Below, one piece after another: positions 7,089-17,573 of a stretch of DNA of 64,000 bases. Position 1 is the first letter of the stretch. Each line of letters starts with the position of its first letter. The stretch is from Oryzisolibacter propanilivorax. GTDB taxonomy: Bacteria; Pseudomonadota; Gammaproteobacteria; Burkholderiales; Burkholderiaceae_C. Location: positions 1 through 64,000 of the forward strand of contig NZ_FNHP01000005.1 in assembly GCF_900103645.1 (NCBI RefSeq), written 5' to 3'. The notes below the pieces were generated by a model that saw nothing but the letters and a program-made list of their open reading frames with translations, had not been told where the DNA came from and ran no database searches. The position numbers were made by a program, and so were the translations under genes.

Positions 7089-7745
7089 GAGGTCTGCCGG
7101 GCTTTCGATGCATGCATCTGCGCCCCAAGCGGTAGCTTCGCCATCCTTGCCCAGGTATCCGTACAAGGCGGCCACGGTGCCCATGCCGGCCGCGCGCCCT
7201 GCCTGCACGTCACGCAGGTCATCCCCGACGTAAATGCAGTCCTGCGCCGCAACGCCCAGTTGACTGGCAGCCGCCAGCAATGGCGCCGGATGAGGCTTGG
7301 CGTGGGGCGTGGTGTCGCCGCTGATGATGGCTCCGGCGCGGGCAAACAGCGGCGTGCGCTGCGCAATCAGAGAGGTGAAACGCTGCGCCTTGTTGGTGAC
7401 AATGCCCCAGGGCAGGCCATTGCGCTCCAGCACTGGGAGCACCGTTTCCATGTGGTCGAATACGCGCGTCCGGTCGTGGATGCAGGCCTCATACAGATCA
7501 AGGAAAGCGTCGCGCAGCGGGACGAAGCGTTCCTCATCAGGCTGAACACCAAACGCGATGGACAGCATGCCACGCGCGCCCGCGCCTGCCATCGGCCGAA
7601 AATCCTGCAGCGGCAGGGCTTCCAGCCCGTGGGCGGCGCGCAGCTGGTTGGCGGCATGTGCCAGATCCGGCGCGCTGTCCACCAGCGTACCGTCCAGGTC
7701 GAACAGAACCGCGCGCGTGCGTCCCCAATCAAATGCCTGCTTCAT
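7065..7745 (-). CDS. gph: Phosphoglycolate phosphatase, HAD superfamily
   Basis: A 226-residue HAD hydrolase. It would dephosphorylate 2-phosphoglycolate, formed during repair of oxidised DNA ends. Motif I is FDLDGTLVDS (residues 15-24), motif II is the IVTNK region, and motif IV is YVGDDLRDVQAGRAAGM. The cap domain lies between motifs I and II. The start overlaps the stop of ubiG by 4 bp (ATGA), so the two are translationally coupled; this ubiG-gph order is common in betaproteobacteria. Specificity is inferred from context and family, since HAD enzymes are hard to tell apart. Confidence 0.85.
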   Translation of the reverse strand: MKQAFDWGRTRAVLFDLDGTLVDSAPDLAHAANQLRAAHGLEALPLQDFRPMAGAGARGMLSIAFGVQPDEERFVPLRDAFLDLYEACIHDRTRVFDHMETVLPVLERNGLPWGIVTNKAQRFTSLIAQRTPLFARAGAIISGDTTPHAKPHPAPLLAAASQLGVAAQDCIYVGDDLRDVQAGRAAGMGTVAALYGYLGKDGEATAWGADACIESPADLLKLLRLV

Positions 7746-8455
7746 GCCGAGGTGCGCCTTGCCGCAAAGAGATAGTTCACACTGGTGTCCGAGCTCAACC
7801 AGTAGCGCCCGGTGATCGGGTTGTGCTGCAGGCCGCGTGTGTGCTGCACTTCCAAGCCCGCGCTGCGGCAGGCGGCCGCCAGTTCCGCCGGCTGGATGAA
7901 CTTTGCATATTCATGCGTGCCGCGCGGCAGCATGCGCAACAGGTATTCCGCACCGAAAATGGCCAGGGCAAAGGCCTTGGCGTTGCGATGGATGGTGGAG
8001 AAGAAAACCCATCCACCGGGTTTCACCAGCTGTCCGCATGCCTTGACCACCGACTGCGGATCGGGCACGTGCTCCAGCAGTTCCATGCAGGTCACGATGT
8101 CGAACCCACCGGGAGATTCCTGCGCCAGTGCTTCGACGCTGACTTCCCGGTAGCGCACGCGTGGGGTCTGCGCCTCGAGCGCGTGCAGGCTTGCCACCCT
8201 CAATGATTTGCTGGCCAGGTCGATGCCCAGCACGTCCGCGCCCTTGCGTGCCATGGCATCGGAAAGTATGCCGCCGCCGCAACCCACATCCAGCACGTCT
8301 TGGCCGGCCAGGGGTGCGATCTGGTTGATCCAGTCGAGTCGCAAGGGGTTGATCTGATGCAACGGCCGGAATTCACTTTCGGGATCCCACCAGCGATGCG
8401 CCAACTCGGAAAATTTCGCCAGTTCCGCCGGATCGGCGTTGAGGTGCTCGTTCAT
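7742..8455 (-). CDS. ubiG: Ubiquinone biosynthesis O-methyltransferase UbiG
   Basis: A 237-residue SAM methyltransferase that performs the O-methylation steps of ubiquinone synthesis. Typical N-terminus (NADPAELAKFSELAHRWWDP), SAM motif VLDVGCGGGILSDAMA, and ITCMEMLEHVP-like EIVTCMELLEHVPDP region. I prefer the ATG at 8455 over 8464 because AGGAG (about 8467-8471) is spaced correctly for it. Co-transcribed with gph downstream. Confidence 0.92.
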   Translation of the reverse strand: MNEHLNADPAELAKFSELAHRWWDPESEFRPLHQINPLRLDWINQIAPLAGQDVLDVGCGGGILSDAMARKGADVLGIDLASKSLRVASLHALEAQTPRVRYREVSVEALAQESPGGFDIVTCMELLEHVPDPQSVVKACGQLVKPGGWVFFSTIHRNAKAFALAIFGAEYLLRMLPRGTHEYAKFIQPAELAAACRSAGLEVQHTRGLQHNPITGRYWLSSDTSVNYLFAARRTSA

Positions 8456-8486
8456 GAACCGCATTCTCCTGCTAAATCACACGGAC

Positions 8487-8513
8487 GAAAAAAAGCCCCG
8501 TTGCCGGGGCTTT
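8487..8513 (-). terminator. Intrinsic terminator after the OmpA-type gene
   Basis: Minus-strand stem AAGCCCCG/CGGGGCTT (8493-8512) with a 4-nt loop, followed by a run of seven T (8488-8494). It separates the OmpA-type gene from ubiG. Confidence 0.85.
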
Positions 8514-8533
8514 CTTGGGATACCGGTGCCAGA

Positions 8534-9193
8534 TTACTTGGCGCGTGTGCCCACCACCTCGATTTCAACGCGGCGGTTCTTGGCGCGACCTTCAGCCGTG
8601 CGGTTATCCGCAACAGGCTGCTTCTCGCCCTTGCCTTCCGTGTAAACACGGTTCTTTTCGATGCCCTTAGACACCAAGTAGGCCTTCACGGCTTCAGCGC
8701 GGCGCACCGACAGCTTCTGGTTGTACGCATCGGTCCCGATGGAGTCGGTATGACCCACGGCGATGATGACTTCCAGGTTGATGTTGCGGACCTTGGAGAC
8801 CAGGTCATCCAGCTTGGCCTTGCCTTCCGGCTTGAGAACGGACTTGTCGAAGTCGAAGAAAGCGTCAGCAGCGTAAGTCACCTTGCTGGCAGCAGCCGGG
8901 GCAGGAGCCGGGGCGGGAGCGGGAGCGGGAGCAGCCGGCGTCACGGCAGGAGCCGGAGCAGGCGCAGCAGCCTTGACCAAGGCGCCATCGCAACCTTCAG
9001 CTGCGGTGGCAGGCGTCCAGGACGCATCACGCCAGCACAGTTCGTTGGTGCCGTTCTTCCAGACCAGTTCACCGGTGCCGTTTTGCCAGTTGTCCACGAC
9101 ATTACCGCCGTCGGCTGCGCGGATCTGGGCGCCAGCGGAGGTAGCAATCACGGCAGAGGCCAACAACATCGCCACTTTGTTCAGTTTCTTCAT
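8534..9193 (-). CDS. OmpA-family outer-membrane protein
   Basis: A 219-residue protein with a signal peptide (MKKLNKVAMLLASAVIATSAGA), a short domain with WQNGTGELVWKNGTNELCW, a Pro/Ala-rich linker (about residues 75-105) and a C-terminal OmpA/MotB peptidoglycan-binding domain (FFDFDKSVLKPEG, GHTDSIGTDAYNQKLSVRRA, NRRVEIEV). It lacks a long beta-barrel, so it is a short OmpA-like protein that anchors the outer membrane to peptidoglycan. Start chosen at 9193 for the signal peptide and the GAGAGGAG ribosome-binding site. It is divergent from gyrA across 242 bp that should hold both promoters. Confidence 0.9.
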   Translation of the reverse strand: MKKLNKVAMLLASAVIATSAGAQIRAADGGNVVDNWQNGTGELVWKNGTNELCWRDASWTPATAAEGCDGALVKAAAPAPAPAVTPAAPAPAPAPAPAPAAASKVTYAADAFFDFDKSVLKPEGKAKLDDLVSKVRNINLEVIIAVGHTDSIGTDAYNQKLSVRRAEAVKAYLVSKGIEKNRVYTEGKGEKQPVADNRTAEGRAKNRRVEIEVVGTRAK

Positions 9194-9435
9194 GGTTCTC
9201 CTCTCGGGGATAAAGCCGCAGCCGTGCTGCGAATCTTGACGTCGCCAGTGACCATCACCGGCAAAAACGTTGAATTCATTGTGCCATACGTAACAGGCAC
9301 GGGGTGCCGCCGGCATGGTGCGATCCGTAGGACAGCGGCGCAAACCCGGACTACCTGTTGCGCTGCTGCGACAAGGGCTTGGACCTAAAATGGCTCGTTT
9401 CCGCCTGCGCGGGCTTTCGCATTTCATTATTCGAC

Positions 9436-12105
9436 ATGAACCAGTTCGCCAAAGAGACTCTGCCCATCAGCCTGGAAGAGGAGATGCGCCGCAGCTATCT
9501 CGACTACGCCATGAGCGTGATCGTGGGCCGGGCGCTGCCGGATGCGCGCGATGGCTTGAAACCTGTGCACCGGCGTGTGCTGTTCGCCATGCACGAGCTG
9601 AACAACGACTGGAACCGCCCTTACAAGAAGTCGGCACGTATTGTTGGGGATGTGATCGGTAAATATCACCCGCACGGCGACAGCGCGGTCTACGACACCA
9701 TCGTGCGCATGGCGCAGGATTTCTCGCTGCGCCACATGCTGGTGGACGGCCAGGGCAACTTCGGTTCGGTGGACGGCGACAACGCCGCCGCCATGCGCTA
9801 CACCGAGATCCGCCTGGCGAAAATCGCGCACGAGATGCTGGCCGACATCGACAAGGAGACGGTCGACTTCGGCCCGAACTACGACGGCAGCGAACGCGAG
9901 CCGCTGGTGCTTCCCAGCCGGCTGCCGAATCTGCTGGTCAATGGCTCGGCCGGCATCGCGGTGGGTATGGCGACCAACATCCCGCCGCACAACCTCAACG
10001 AGGTGGTGGATGCTTGTCTGCACCTGCTGCACGCGCCGGATGCGTCGATCGACGACCTGATGGAGATCATCCCGGCGCCGGACTTCCCCACCGCCGGCAT
10101 CATCTACGGCATCAACGGCGTCAAGGAAGGCTACCGCACTGGCCGCGGGCGCGTGGTGATGCGCGCCAAGGTGCATTTCGAGGACATCGACCGCGGCCAG
10201 CGCCAGGCGATCATCGTCGACGAGCTGCCCTACCAGGTCAACAAGAAGACGCTGCAGGAGCGCATGGCCGAACTGGTGCACGAGAAGAAACTCGAGGGCA
10301 TCAGCCACATCCAGGACGAGTCCGACAAGTCGGGCATGCGCTTGGTGATCGAGCTCAAGCGCGGCGAGGTGCCCGAGGTCGTGCTGAACAACCTCTATAA
10401 GCAGACGCAGCTGCAGGACACCTTCGGCATGAACATGGTGGCGCTGGTCGACGGCCAGCCGCGCCTGTGCAACCTGAAGGACCTGATCCAGGTCTTCCTG
10501 CAGCACCGCCGCGAGGTGGTCACGCGCCGCACCGTGTTCGAGCTGCGCAAGGCACGCGAGCGTGGGCACGTGCTGGAAGGCTTGGCGGTGGCGCTGGCCA
10601 ACATCGACGAGTTCATCCGCATCATCCGCGAGTCGCCCACGCCGCCGGTGGCCAAGGCCGAGCTGATGGTGCGCGGCTGGGACAGCCAGCTGGTGCGCGA
10701 GATGCTGACGCGCACGCGCGAAGATGGTGGCACGGTGAACGCCGACGACTACCGCCCGGAAGGGCTGGAGCGCGAATTCGGTATGCAGGCGGGCGGCCTG
10801 TACCAGCTGTCGGACACCCAGGCCCAGGAAATCCTGCAGATGCGCCTGCAGCGCCTGACAGGGCTGGAGCAGGACAAGATCGTCGCCGAGTACAAGGACA
10901 TCATGTCCCACATCGAGGACCTGCTGGACATCCTCGCCAAGCCCGGCCGCGTCTCGACCATCATCGGCGAGGAGCTCACCGCCCTGCGCACCGAATTCGG
11001 CCAGACCAAGCTGGGCGCGCGCCGCAGCCTGGTCGAGCACAGCGCGCAGGACCTGTCCACCGAGGACCTGATCACGCCCACCGACATGGTGGTGACGCTC
11101 AGCCACACCGGCTACATCAAGAGCCAGCCCTTGAGCGAGTACCGCTCTCAGCGCCGCGGCGGGCGCGGCAAGCAGGCCACACAGACCAAGGAAGACGACT
11201 GGATCGACCAGCTGTTCATCGCCAACACGCACGACTGGATCCTGTGCTTTTCCAACCGCGGCCGCCTGTACTGGCTGAAGGTGTGGGAGGTGCCGGCCGG
11301 CTCGCGCGGCTCGCGCGGGCGGCCGATCGTCAACATGTTCCCGCTGCAGGAAGGCGAGAAGATCAACGTGGTGCTGCCGCTGACCGGCCCGATGCGCCAC
11401 TTCCCCGAGGACCATTACGTCTTCATGGCCACCTGCAAGGGCACCGTGAAGAAGACCGCGCTGTCGGAGTTTTCCAATCCGCGCAAGGTCGGCATCATCG
11501 CCGTCGGCCTGGACGAAGGTGATTACCTGATCGGCGCGGCACTCACCGATGGCCAGCACGACGTGATGCTGTTTTCCGACGGCGGCAAGGCCGTGCGCTT
11601 CGACGAGAACGACGTGCGCCCGATGGGCCGCAACGCGCGCGGCGTCAAGGGCATGACGCTGGAGGAAGGCCAGAGCGTGATTGCCATGCTGGTGGCAGAG
11701 GGCGAGGCGAGCAGCGAGCAGGCCGACGGCCTGGCCCGCACCAGCGTGCTGACGGCCACCGAGAACGGCTACGGCAAGCGCACTCCCATCGGCGAGTACA
11801 CGCGCCACGGCCGCGGCACCAAAGGCATGATCGCCATCCAGCAATCCGAGCGGAACGGCAAGGTCGTCGCGGCCACGCTGGTGCACGCCGACGACGAGAT
11901 CATGCTGATCACTGACACCGGGGTGCTGGTGCGCACGCGCGTGTCCGAGATCCGCGAACTCGGCCGCGCCACCCAGGGCGTGACCCTGATCGCGCTGGAC
12001 GATGGTGCGCGGCTGGGTGGGCTGCAGCGCATCGTGGAGAACGACGCACAGGCGGCCGAATCCGGGGACGCTGCGGATGTGCCGGATGCACCTGCACAGG
12101 AATGA
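9436..12105 (+). CDS. gyrA: DNA gyrase subunit A
   Basis: An 889-residue protein, the DNA-cleaving subunit of gyrase (A2B2), which introduces negative supercoils. The catalytic tyrosine is Y122 (MRYTEIRL). The quinolone-resistance region has S83 and D87 in [11 protein letters not shown], the susceptible-type residues. The GyrA box QRRGGRGK (about residue 573) starts the C-terminal beta-pinwheel that wraps DNA and separates gyrase from topoisomerase IV. Start chosen as [17 protein letters not shown], the family start; the ORF is open further upstream. The ribosome-binding site is weak. serC follows after a repeat-containing 87-bp gap. Confidence 0.97.
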   Translation: MNQFAKETLPISLEEEMRRSYLDYAMSVIVGRALPDARDGLKPVHRRVLFAMHELNNDWNRPYKKSARIVGDVIGKYHPHGDSAVYDTIVRMAQDFSLRHMLVDGQGNFGSVDGDNAAAMRYTEIRLAKIAHEMLADIDKETVDFGPNYDGSEREPLVLPSRLPNLLVNGSAGIAVGMATNIPPHNLNEVVDACLHLLHAPDASIDDLMEIIPAPDFPTAGIIYGINGVKEGYRTGRGRVVMRAKVHFEDIDRGQRQAIIVDELPYQVNKKTLQERMAELVHEKKLEGISHIQDESDKSGMRLVIELKRGEVPEVVLNNLYKQTQLQDTFGMNMVALVDGQPRLCNLKDLIQVFLQHRREVVTRRTVFELRKARERGHVLEGLAVALANIDEFIRIIRESPTPPVAKAELMVRGWDSQLVREMLTRTREDGGTVNADDYRPEGLEREFGMQAGGLYQLSDTQAQEILQMRLQRLTGLEQDKIVAEYKDIMSHIEDLLDILAKPGRVSTIIGEELTALRTEFGQTKLGARRSLVEHSAQDLSTEDLITPTDMVVTLSHTGYIKSQPLSEYRSQRRGGRGKQATQTKEDDWIDQLFIANTHDWILCFSNRGRLYWLKVWEVPAGSRGSRGRPIVNMFPLQEGEKINVVLPLTGPMRHFPEDHYVFMATCKGTVKKTALSEFSNPRKVGIIAVGLDEGDYLIGAALTDGQHDVMLFSDGGKAVRFDENDVRPMGRNARGVKGMTLEEGQSVIAMLVAEGEASSEQADGLARTSVLTATENGYGKRTPIGEYTRHGRGTKGMIAIQQSERNGKVVAATLVHADDEIMLITDTGVLVRTRVSEIRELGRATQGVTLIALDDGARLGGLQRIVENDAQAAESGDAADVPDAPAQE

Positions 12106-12136
12106 TCCGTCACGCCGCTCGTTCACTATCAAAAGA

Positions 12137-12180
12137 ATAGCTATCGGCCCTTTGATTACGAGGGCTTCACCCCTTTTTGG
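12137..12180 (+). repeat. Dispersed hairpin repeat, copy 3
   Basis: ATAGCT at 12137, then GGCCCTTT, loop, AGGGCTTC and a CCCTTTTTGG end. The similarity extends outward to about 12125-12186. It fills the gyrA-serC gap and ends about 7 bp before the serC ATG. Confidence 0.85.
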
Positions 12181-12192
12181 TTTGAATACGTC

Positions 12193-13302
12193 ATGAACCG
12201 CCCCTACAACTTCTCCGCCGGCCCGGCCGCCATTCCCGAGGAGGTGCTCGAGCGCGCCGCCGCCGAGATGCTGGACTGGCATGGCAGCGGCATGGGGGTG
12301 ATGGAGATGAGCCACCGCGGCAAGGAATTCATCGCCATCTACGAGCAAGCCGAGGCCGACCTGCGCGAGTTGCTGGCCGTGCCGTCCCACTTCCGCATCC
12401 TGTTCATGCAGGGCGGCGGCCTGGCCGAGAACGCCATCGTGCCGCTGAACCTGTCGCGCGCCGCGACGGTGGACTTCGTCGTCACCGGCGCCTGGAGCGC
12501 CAAGTCGCGCAAGGAGGCGCAAAAATACGCCGCCGAGGTGCACACCGCTGCCAGCAGCGAGGACACGGGCTTCACCGCCCTGCCCGATCCGGCGACCTGG
12601 AGCTTGAGCCGCGGCGCCAGCTACGTGCACCTGTGCAGCAACGAGACCATCCACGGCATCGAATTCCAGGAGCTGCCCGACCTGGCGGCGCTGGGCAGCG
12701 ATGCACCGCTGGTCATCGACTTTTCCTCGCACGTCGCCTCGCGCCCGGTGGACTGGTCGCGCGTCGGCCTGGCCTTCGGCGGCGCGCAGAAGAACCTGGG
12801 TCCGGCCGGGCTGACGCTGGTGGTGGTGCGCGAGGACCTGCTGGGCCACGCCCTGCCCGCCTGTCCCAGCGCCTTTGATTACAAGACGGTGGCCGACAAC
12901 CACTCCATGTTCAACACCCCGCCGACCTGGGGCATCTACATGGCCGGCCTGACCTTTCAGTGGCTCAAGCGCCAGCGCGAGGGCGATGTCACCGGCGTGG
13001 CCGCCATGGAAATCCGCAACCGCGCCAAGGCGCAGCGCTTCTATGACTACGTGGATGGCTCGCAGCTGTATCTGAACAAGGTCGCCCCCAATGCGCGCTC
13101 GCGCATGAACATCCCGTTTTTCCTGCGCGACGAGTCGCGCAACGACGCTTTCCTGTCAGGCGCGCGCGAGCACGGCCTGCTGCAGGTCAAGGGCCATAAG
13201 TCGGTCGGCGGCATGCGCGCCAGCCTGTACAACGCCATGCCCATGGCCGGCGTCGAGGCGCTGATCGCCTACATGCAAGAATTCGAACAGCGCCACGCCT
13301 GA
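12193..13302 (+). CDS. serC: Phosphoserine aminotransferase
   Basis: A 369-residue PLP enzyme that converts 3-phosphohydroxypyruvate to phosphoserine; it also acts in pyridoxal phosphate synthesis. Family start [19 protein letters not shown], the LFMQGGG and [10 protein letters not shown] motifs, and the PLP lysine K200 in [11 protein letters not shown] are visible. First gene of the serC-pheA-tyrA-aroA/cmk-rpsA run. A dispersed repeat rather than an obvious ribosome-binding site lies immediately upstream. Confidence 0.96.
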   Translation: MNRPYNFSAGPAAIPEEVLERAAAEMLDWHGSGMGVMEMSHRGKEFIAIYEQAEADLRELLAVPSHFRILFMQGGGLAENAIVPLNLSRAATVDFVVTGAWSAKSRKEAQKYAAEVHTAASSEDTGFTALPDPATWSLSRGASYVHLCSNETIHGIEFQELPDLAALGSDAPLVIDFSSHVASRPVDWSRVGLAFGGAQKNLGPAGLTLVVVREDLLGHALPACPSAFDYKTVADNHSMFNTPPTWGIYMAGLTFQWLKRQREGDVTGVAAMEIRNRAKAQRFYDYVDGSQLYLNKVAPNARSRMNIPFFLRDESRNDAFLSGAREHGLLQVKGHKSVGGMRASLYNAMPMAGVEALIAYMQEFEQRHA

Positions 13303-13391
13303 CGCGCCCCGCATGGCGCCTTCGGTGGCGCCGCTCACCCGCTCCTTGAATGAAACGGCCTGGCGGCCGGTTCACCCCTGCCCTGCCCACG

Positions 13392-14489
13392 ATGACCAGC
13401 CCTTCCGCCTCGCCCGACCTTGCCAGCCTGCGCGTGCAGATCGACAGCCTCGATCAGCAGCTGCTTTCCCTGCTCAACCAGCGCGCCCTGGTGGCTGAGC
13501 AGGTGGGTGAATTAAAGAAGCGCGAGGGCACGCCGTTCTTCCGTCCCGACCGGGTGGCGCAGGTCATCGAGAAGATCACCGGCGCCAACCCGGGCCCGCT
13601 GCGTGATGCCCACGTCGCGGCCATCTGGCGCGAGATCATGTCGGCCTGCCTGGCGCTGGAGTCGCCGCAGCGCGTAGCTGTGCTCGGGCCCGAGGGCACG
13701 TTCTGCGAGGCGGCGGCGATCGAGTACTTTGGCGGCGCGGCCGACCTGATGTACTGCAACAGCTTCGACGAGGTGTTCCACGCCACGGCCGCCGGCGGCG
13801 CGCAGTACGGCGTGGTCGGCGTGGAGAACTCCAACGAGGGCGTGGTCACGCGCTCGCTGGACATGTTCCTGCACACCCCCTGCCACGTGGTCGGCGAGGT
13901 CAGCCTGCTGGTGCGGCACAACCTGCTGCGCACCAGCCCTTCGGCCGAGGGGATCGAGGCCGTGCTGGCGCACCCGCAGGCGCTGGCCCAGTGCCACGCC
14001 TGGCTGGCCAAGCACCTGCCGCACGCCGAGCGCCGGCCGGTGGCCAGCAACGCCGAAGGGGCCCGCCTGGCCGCCACCAACCCGGCCTGGGCCGGCATCT
14101 CCAGCGAGCGTGCGGCGCAGCAGTACGGCCTGCACGTGGTGGCGCGCGCCATTCAGGACGACGCCTACAACCGCACCCGCTTCGCCGTCATTTGCCTGCC
14201 GCACACGCTGGCCACGCCCGCGCCCTCTGGCAAGGACTGCACCAGCCTGATCATTTCCGTGCCCAACCGTCCTGGCGCGGTGCACGACCTGCTGGTGCCG
14301 CTCAAGCGCCACGGCGTGTCGATGACGCGTTTCGAGTCGCGCCCGGCGCGCACCGGCCAGTGGGAGTACTACTTCTACATCGACCTGGCGGGCCACCCGG
14401 CGCAGCCCAGCGTGGCCGCTGCCCTGGCCGAGCTGCAGCAGCTGTGCGCCTTCTACAAGATGTTGGGCGCCTACCCGGTGGCGGCGTGA
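13392..14489 (+). CDS. pheA: Chorismate mutase/prephenate dehydratase (P-protein)
   Basis: A 365-residue bifunctional enzyme for phenylalanine synthesis. Residues about 10-95 form the AroQ chorismate mutase (LRVQIDSLDQQLLSLLNQRA, REIMSACLALE). Then comes the prephenate dehydratase (VAVLGPEGTFCEAAA, NSNEGVVTRSLDMF, TRFAVI) and a C-terminal ACT domain (SLIISVPNRPGAVHDLL, ESRPARTGQWEYYFYIDL), which in this family binds phenylalanine for feedback control. ATG 13392 fits the family; an in-frame ATG at 13350 would add 14 residues. The stop overlaps the tyrA start (TGATG). Confidence 0.95.
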   Translation: MTSPSASPDLASLRVQIDSLDQQLLSLLNQRALVAEQVGELKKREGTPFFRPDRVAQVIEKITGANPGPLRDAHVAAIWREIMSACLALESPQRVAVLGPEGTFCEAAAIEYFGGAADLMYCNSFDEVFHATAAGGAQYGVVGVENSNEGVVTRSLDMFLHTPCHVVGEVSLLVRHNLLRTSPSAEGIEAVLAHPQALAQCHAWLAKHLPHAERRPVASNAEGARLAATNPAWAGISSERAAQQYGLHVVARAIQDDAYNRTRFAVICLPHTLATPAPSGKDCTSLIISVPNRPGAVHDLLVPLKRHGVSMTRFESRPARTGQWEYYFYIDLAGHPAQPSVAAALAELQQLCAFYKMLGAYPVAA

Positions 14490-15373
14490 TGTTCGAGCAG
14501 CTGGGCCTGATCGGCTGCGGCCTGATGGGCGGCTCGTTCGCGCTGGCGTGCAAGCGCGCCGGGCTGGTCAAGCGCGTGGTCGGCTACAGCAAGTCGCCCT
14601 CGACCACCGAGCGCGCGCGCCAGCTGGGCGTGATCGACGTCGAGGCGCCCTCGGCCCTGCTGGCCGTGGCCGGCGCCGACGTGGTGCTGCTGGCCGTGCC
14701 GGTGGCCGCCACCGAGGCCACGTTAAAGGCCATCCGCCACTTGGTCACGCCCACCACGCTGATCATGGACGTGGGCTCGACCAAGCAGGATGTGGTGCAG
14801 GCCGCGCGCGACGCGCTACGCGAGCGCGTCGGCTCCTTTGTGCCGGCGCACCCGATCGCCGGACGCGAGGTGGCCGGGGTGGAGCATGCCGATGCCCAGC
14901 TGTACCAAGGCGCGCAGGTCATTTTGACGCCCACTGAACGCACACTGACCGCACAGCTCCAGCGCGCCCGCGCGCTGTGGAGCGCCTTGGGCTGCCGCGT
15001 CAGCAGCATGGCGCCCGAGGCGCACGACGCGGCATTCGCCGCCGTCAGCCACCTGCCACATTTGCTGGCCTTCGCGCTGATGGGCGCCATCCAGTCGCAG
15101 CCCGACGCCGAACGCCTGCTGGCGCTGGCGGGGCCGGGCTTTCGCGATTTCACGCGCATCGCCGCCGGCGACCCGGCCCTGTGGCGCGACGTGCTGCTGG
15201 CCAACCGCGAGCAGGTGCTGGCGCAGTCGCAACAGTTCGCCGCCGCGCTGGACATGCTGCAGCAGGCCATGCGCGCCGGCGACGGCCAGCTGCTGCACGA
15301 CCTCATCACCCTGGCCAGCACCGCCCGCGCGCGCTGGCGCCTGGGCGACTACGCCCTGCCGACGGATTCCTGA
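14489..15373 (+). CDS. tyrA: Prephenate dehydrogenase
   Basis: A 294-residue NAD(P)-dependent enzyme that converts prephenate (or arogenate) towards tyrosine. N-terminal Rossmann motif [13 protein letters not shown] (residues 6-18); downstream DVGSTKQDV and [16 protein letters not shown], which is the substrate region with its conserved His. No ACT domain. It overlaps pheA by 1 bp and aroA/cmk by 1 bp, so the aromatic genes form one coupled operon. Confidence 0.93.
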   Translation: MFEQLGLIGCGLMGGSFALACKRAGLVKRVVGYSKSPSTTERARQLGVIDVEAPSALLAVAGADVVLLAVPVAATEATLKAIRHLVTPTTLIMDVGSTKQDVVQAARDALRERVGSFVPAHPIAGREVAGVEHADAQLYQGAQVILTPTERTLTAQLQRARALWSALGCRVSSMAPEAHDAAFAAVSHLPHLLAFALMGAIQSQPDAERLLALAGPGFRDFTRIAAGDPALWRDVLLANREQVLAQSQQFAAALDMLQQAMRAGDGQLLHDLITLASTARARWRLGDYALPTDS

Positions 15374-17388
15374 TGTACACCACCGCCTTCCTCGACGTCC
15401 CGCCCCTGGCGGGCGCTGGCGGCAGCGTCCGGCTGCCCGGCTCCAAGAGCATTTCCAACCGCGTGCTGCTGCTGGCCGCCCTGAGCGCCGGCACCACCGA
15501 GGTGCACGACCTGCTGGCCTCCGACGACACACGGGTGATGCTGGACGCGTTGCGCCAGCTCGGCTGCGGCGTGGAGGAACCCGCCGGCGGCCCGGTGCGC
15601 ATCACCGGCCTGGGCGGTAGCGCGCCACATTCGCCCGCACAACTGTTCATGGGCAACGCCGGCACCGCCATCCGACCGCTGACGGCGGCGCTGGCACTGC
15701 TGGGCGGCGAGTTCACGCTGTCGGGCGTGCCGCGCATGCACGAGCGGCCGATTGGGGACCTGGTGGACGCGCTGCGCCAGCTCGGCTGCGGCATCGACTA
15801 CCTGGGCAACGACGGCTATCCGCCGCTGCGCATTGGCCACACCGGCGGTGCGCCCACGCTGCGCCTGGAGGCGCCGATCCGCGTGCGCGGCGATGTCTCC
15901 AGTCAGTTCCTGACGGCGCTGCTGATGGCACTGCCACTGGCGGCGGCCACGCAGGACGTGGTGATCGAGGTGGAAGGCGAGCTGATCTCGCGACCCTACA
16001 TCCACATCACGCTGGAGCTGTTGGCGCGCTTCGGCATCGCGGTGCGACACGAAGACTGGCAACGCTTCACCATTCCGGCCGGCAGCCGCTACGCCTCGCC
16101 GGGCAGCATCCACGTCGAGGCGGATGCTTCTTCCGCTAGCTATTTCATAGCGCTTGGCGCTTTGACCACGCCGGCTGAAGGGCAAAATGCCCTGAAAATC
16201 CTGGGCGTGGGGCTGGATTCCATCCAGGGCGACATCCGCTTCGTCGAGGCGGCGCAGGCGATGGGCGCGCGCGTGCAGGGCGGCCCGGGCTGGCTGCAGA
16301 TCGAGCGCGGCGCCTGGCCGCTCAGGGGCATCGACCTGGACTGCAACCACATCCCCGACGCCGCCATGACGCTGGCGGTGATGGCGCTGTATGCCGACGC
16401 CCCGACCACACTGCGCAACATCGCCAGCTGGCGCGTGAAGGAAACCGACCGCATCGCCGCCATGGTCTACGAGCTGCGCAAGCTGGGCACCCGCGTCGAG
16501 GAAGGCGCTGACTGGCTGCGCGTGCACCCCCTGCCCGCTGCGGCTGACTGGCGTGCCGCCAGCATCCACACCTACGACGACCACCGCGTGGCGATGTGCT
16601 TCTCGCTGGCGGCCTTCAACCCGGCCGGACTGCCGGTGCGCATCCAGGACCCGCGCTGTGTGGCCAAGACCTTCCCTGATTATTTCGAAGCGCTGTTCAG
16701 CGTGGCGCAGACGCCGCCAGAGCACATCCCGGTGATCTGCATCGACGGGCCCACCGCCTCGGGCAAGGGCACCGTGGCCGCGGCGGTGGCGCAGCGGCTG
16801 GGCTACCACTTCCTGGATTCGGGCAGCATGTACCGCACCACGGCGCTGGCGGCGATGCGCGCCGGCATCCCGATCGACGCGCAGCACGAGCCCGAGCTGG
16901 CCGCGCTGGCGCGCACGCTGCCGGTGCGCTTCGCGGGCGGCAGCATCTGGCTGGGAGCGGACGACATCACCGACGCCATCCGCACCGAGGAAGCCGGCAT
17001 GAACGCCTCGCGCGTATCCACCCTGGCGCAGGTGCGCGAGGCGTTGGTGGCGCTGCAGCTGTCGTTCCGCCGCCTGCCCGGCCTGGTGGCCGACGGGCGT
17101 GACATGGGCACCGTCATCTTTCCGCAGGCGCCGCTGAAGGTGTACCTGACGGCCAGCGCCGCCGTACGCGCCGAGCGGCGCCATAAGCAATTGATTTCCA
17201 AGGGCATTTCCAGTACAATTGCCGACCTTCGCGCGGACCTGGAAGCGCGCGATGCGCGCGATGCGAATCGCGCCGTCGCACCGCTCAGACCCGCCGAGGA
17301 TGCGCTGGTACTGGACAACTCCCTGCTCACGATCGACGAGGCCGTGGCACAGGTGATTGCCTGGTGGCAGGCACGCCAGCCCTTCTGA
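15373..17388 (+). CDS. aroA-cmk: Fused EPSP synthase / cytidylate kinase
   Basis: A 671-residue fusion. Residues 1 to about 450 are EPSP synthase ([55 protein letters not shown]), step six of the shikimate pathway. Residues about 455-671 are CMP kinase, with P-loop GPTASGKGT at about 459-467 and [11 protein letters not shown]. The frame is continuous with no stop between the parts. The fusion is known in Comamonadaceae, where it joins genes that are separate neighbours in other bacteria. A stretch near 16147-16189 resembles the dispersed repeat. rpsA follows, as after cmk in many bacteria. Confidence 0.95.
   Translation: MYTTAFLDVPPLAGAGGSVRLPGSKSISNRVLLLAALSAGTTEVHDLLASDDTRVMLDALRQLGCGVEEPAGGPVRITGLGGSAPHSPAQLFMGNAGTAIRPLTAALALLGGEFTLSGVPRMHERPIGDLVDALRQLGCGIDYLGNDGYPPLRIGHTGGAPTLRLEAPIRVRGDVSSQFLTALLMALPLAAATQDVVIEVEGELISRPYIHITLELLARFGIAVRHEDWQRFTIPAGSRYASPGSIHVEADASSASYFIALGALTTPAEGQNALKILGVGLDSIQGDIRFVEAAQAMGARVQGGPGWLQIERGAWPLRGIDLDCNHIPDAAMTLAVMALYADAPTTLRNIASWRVKETDRIAAMVYELRKLGTRVEEGADWLRVHPLPAAADWRAASIHTYDDHRVAMCFSLAAFNPAGLPVRIQDPRCVAKTFPDYFEALFSVAQTPPEHIPVICIDGPTASGKGTVAAAVAQRLGYHFLDSGSMYRTTALAAMRAGIPIDAQHEPELAALARTLPVRFAGGSIWLGADDITDAIRTEEAGMNASRVSTLAQVREALVALQLSFRRLPGLVADGRDMGTVIFPQAPLKVYLTASAAVRAERRHKQLISKGISSTIADLRADLEARDARDANRAVAPLRPAEDALVLDNSLLTIDEAVAQVIAWWQARQPF
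16147..16189 (+). repeat. Possible degenerate dispersed repeat inside aroA
   Basis: ATAGC, GGCGCTTTGA, an ACG loop, CGGCTGA and GGC line up with copy 3 (GGCCCTTTGA, ACG, GGGCTT). It codes for the [15 protein letters not shown] segment just after the conserved DASSASYF motif. The match is weaker than the others and could be chance. Confidence 0.3.
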
Positions 17389-17525
17389 TCTTCGCGTCGA
17401 AGGGCCGGTTTTTCTGGCCCGCACGGCTGCCGCTGGCGCTGCACTGCAGCGCACCGGCCGGGCGGTTTTCCACCTTCAACCCCGCGGCGCGATGCCGCAA
17501 GCACCTTCACCGACAGCCATAACCA

Positions 17526-17545
17526 CACGGGCAATGGTGCCCGTG
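17526..17545 (+). promoter_or_regulatory. Hairpin in the rpsA leader
   Basis: Perfect 8-bp stem CACGGGCA/TGCCCGTG with a 4-nt loop, ending 28 nt before the rpsA ATG. In E. coli, S1 represses its own synthesis through hairpins in this leader, so a similar role is plausible but not shown. Confidence 0.5.
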
Positions 17546-17573
17546 GAAACCTGTCGCGTGGACAAGGAACCAC

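Noticed and set aside
8883-9239. Ala/Gly-repeat protein on the plus strand opposite the OmpA-type gene
   Set aside because: It is the antisense of the Pro/Ala linker of the OmpA-type protein.
13303-13391. A riboswitch or attenuator before pheA
   Set aside because: Only a short GGCGCC palindrome and no Phe-rich leader peptide were seen.
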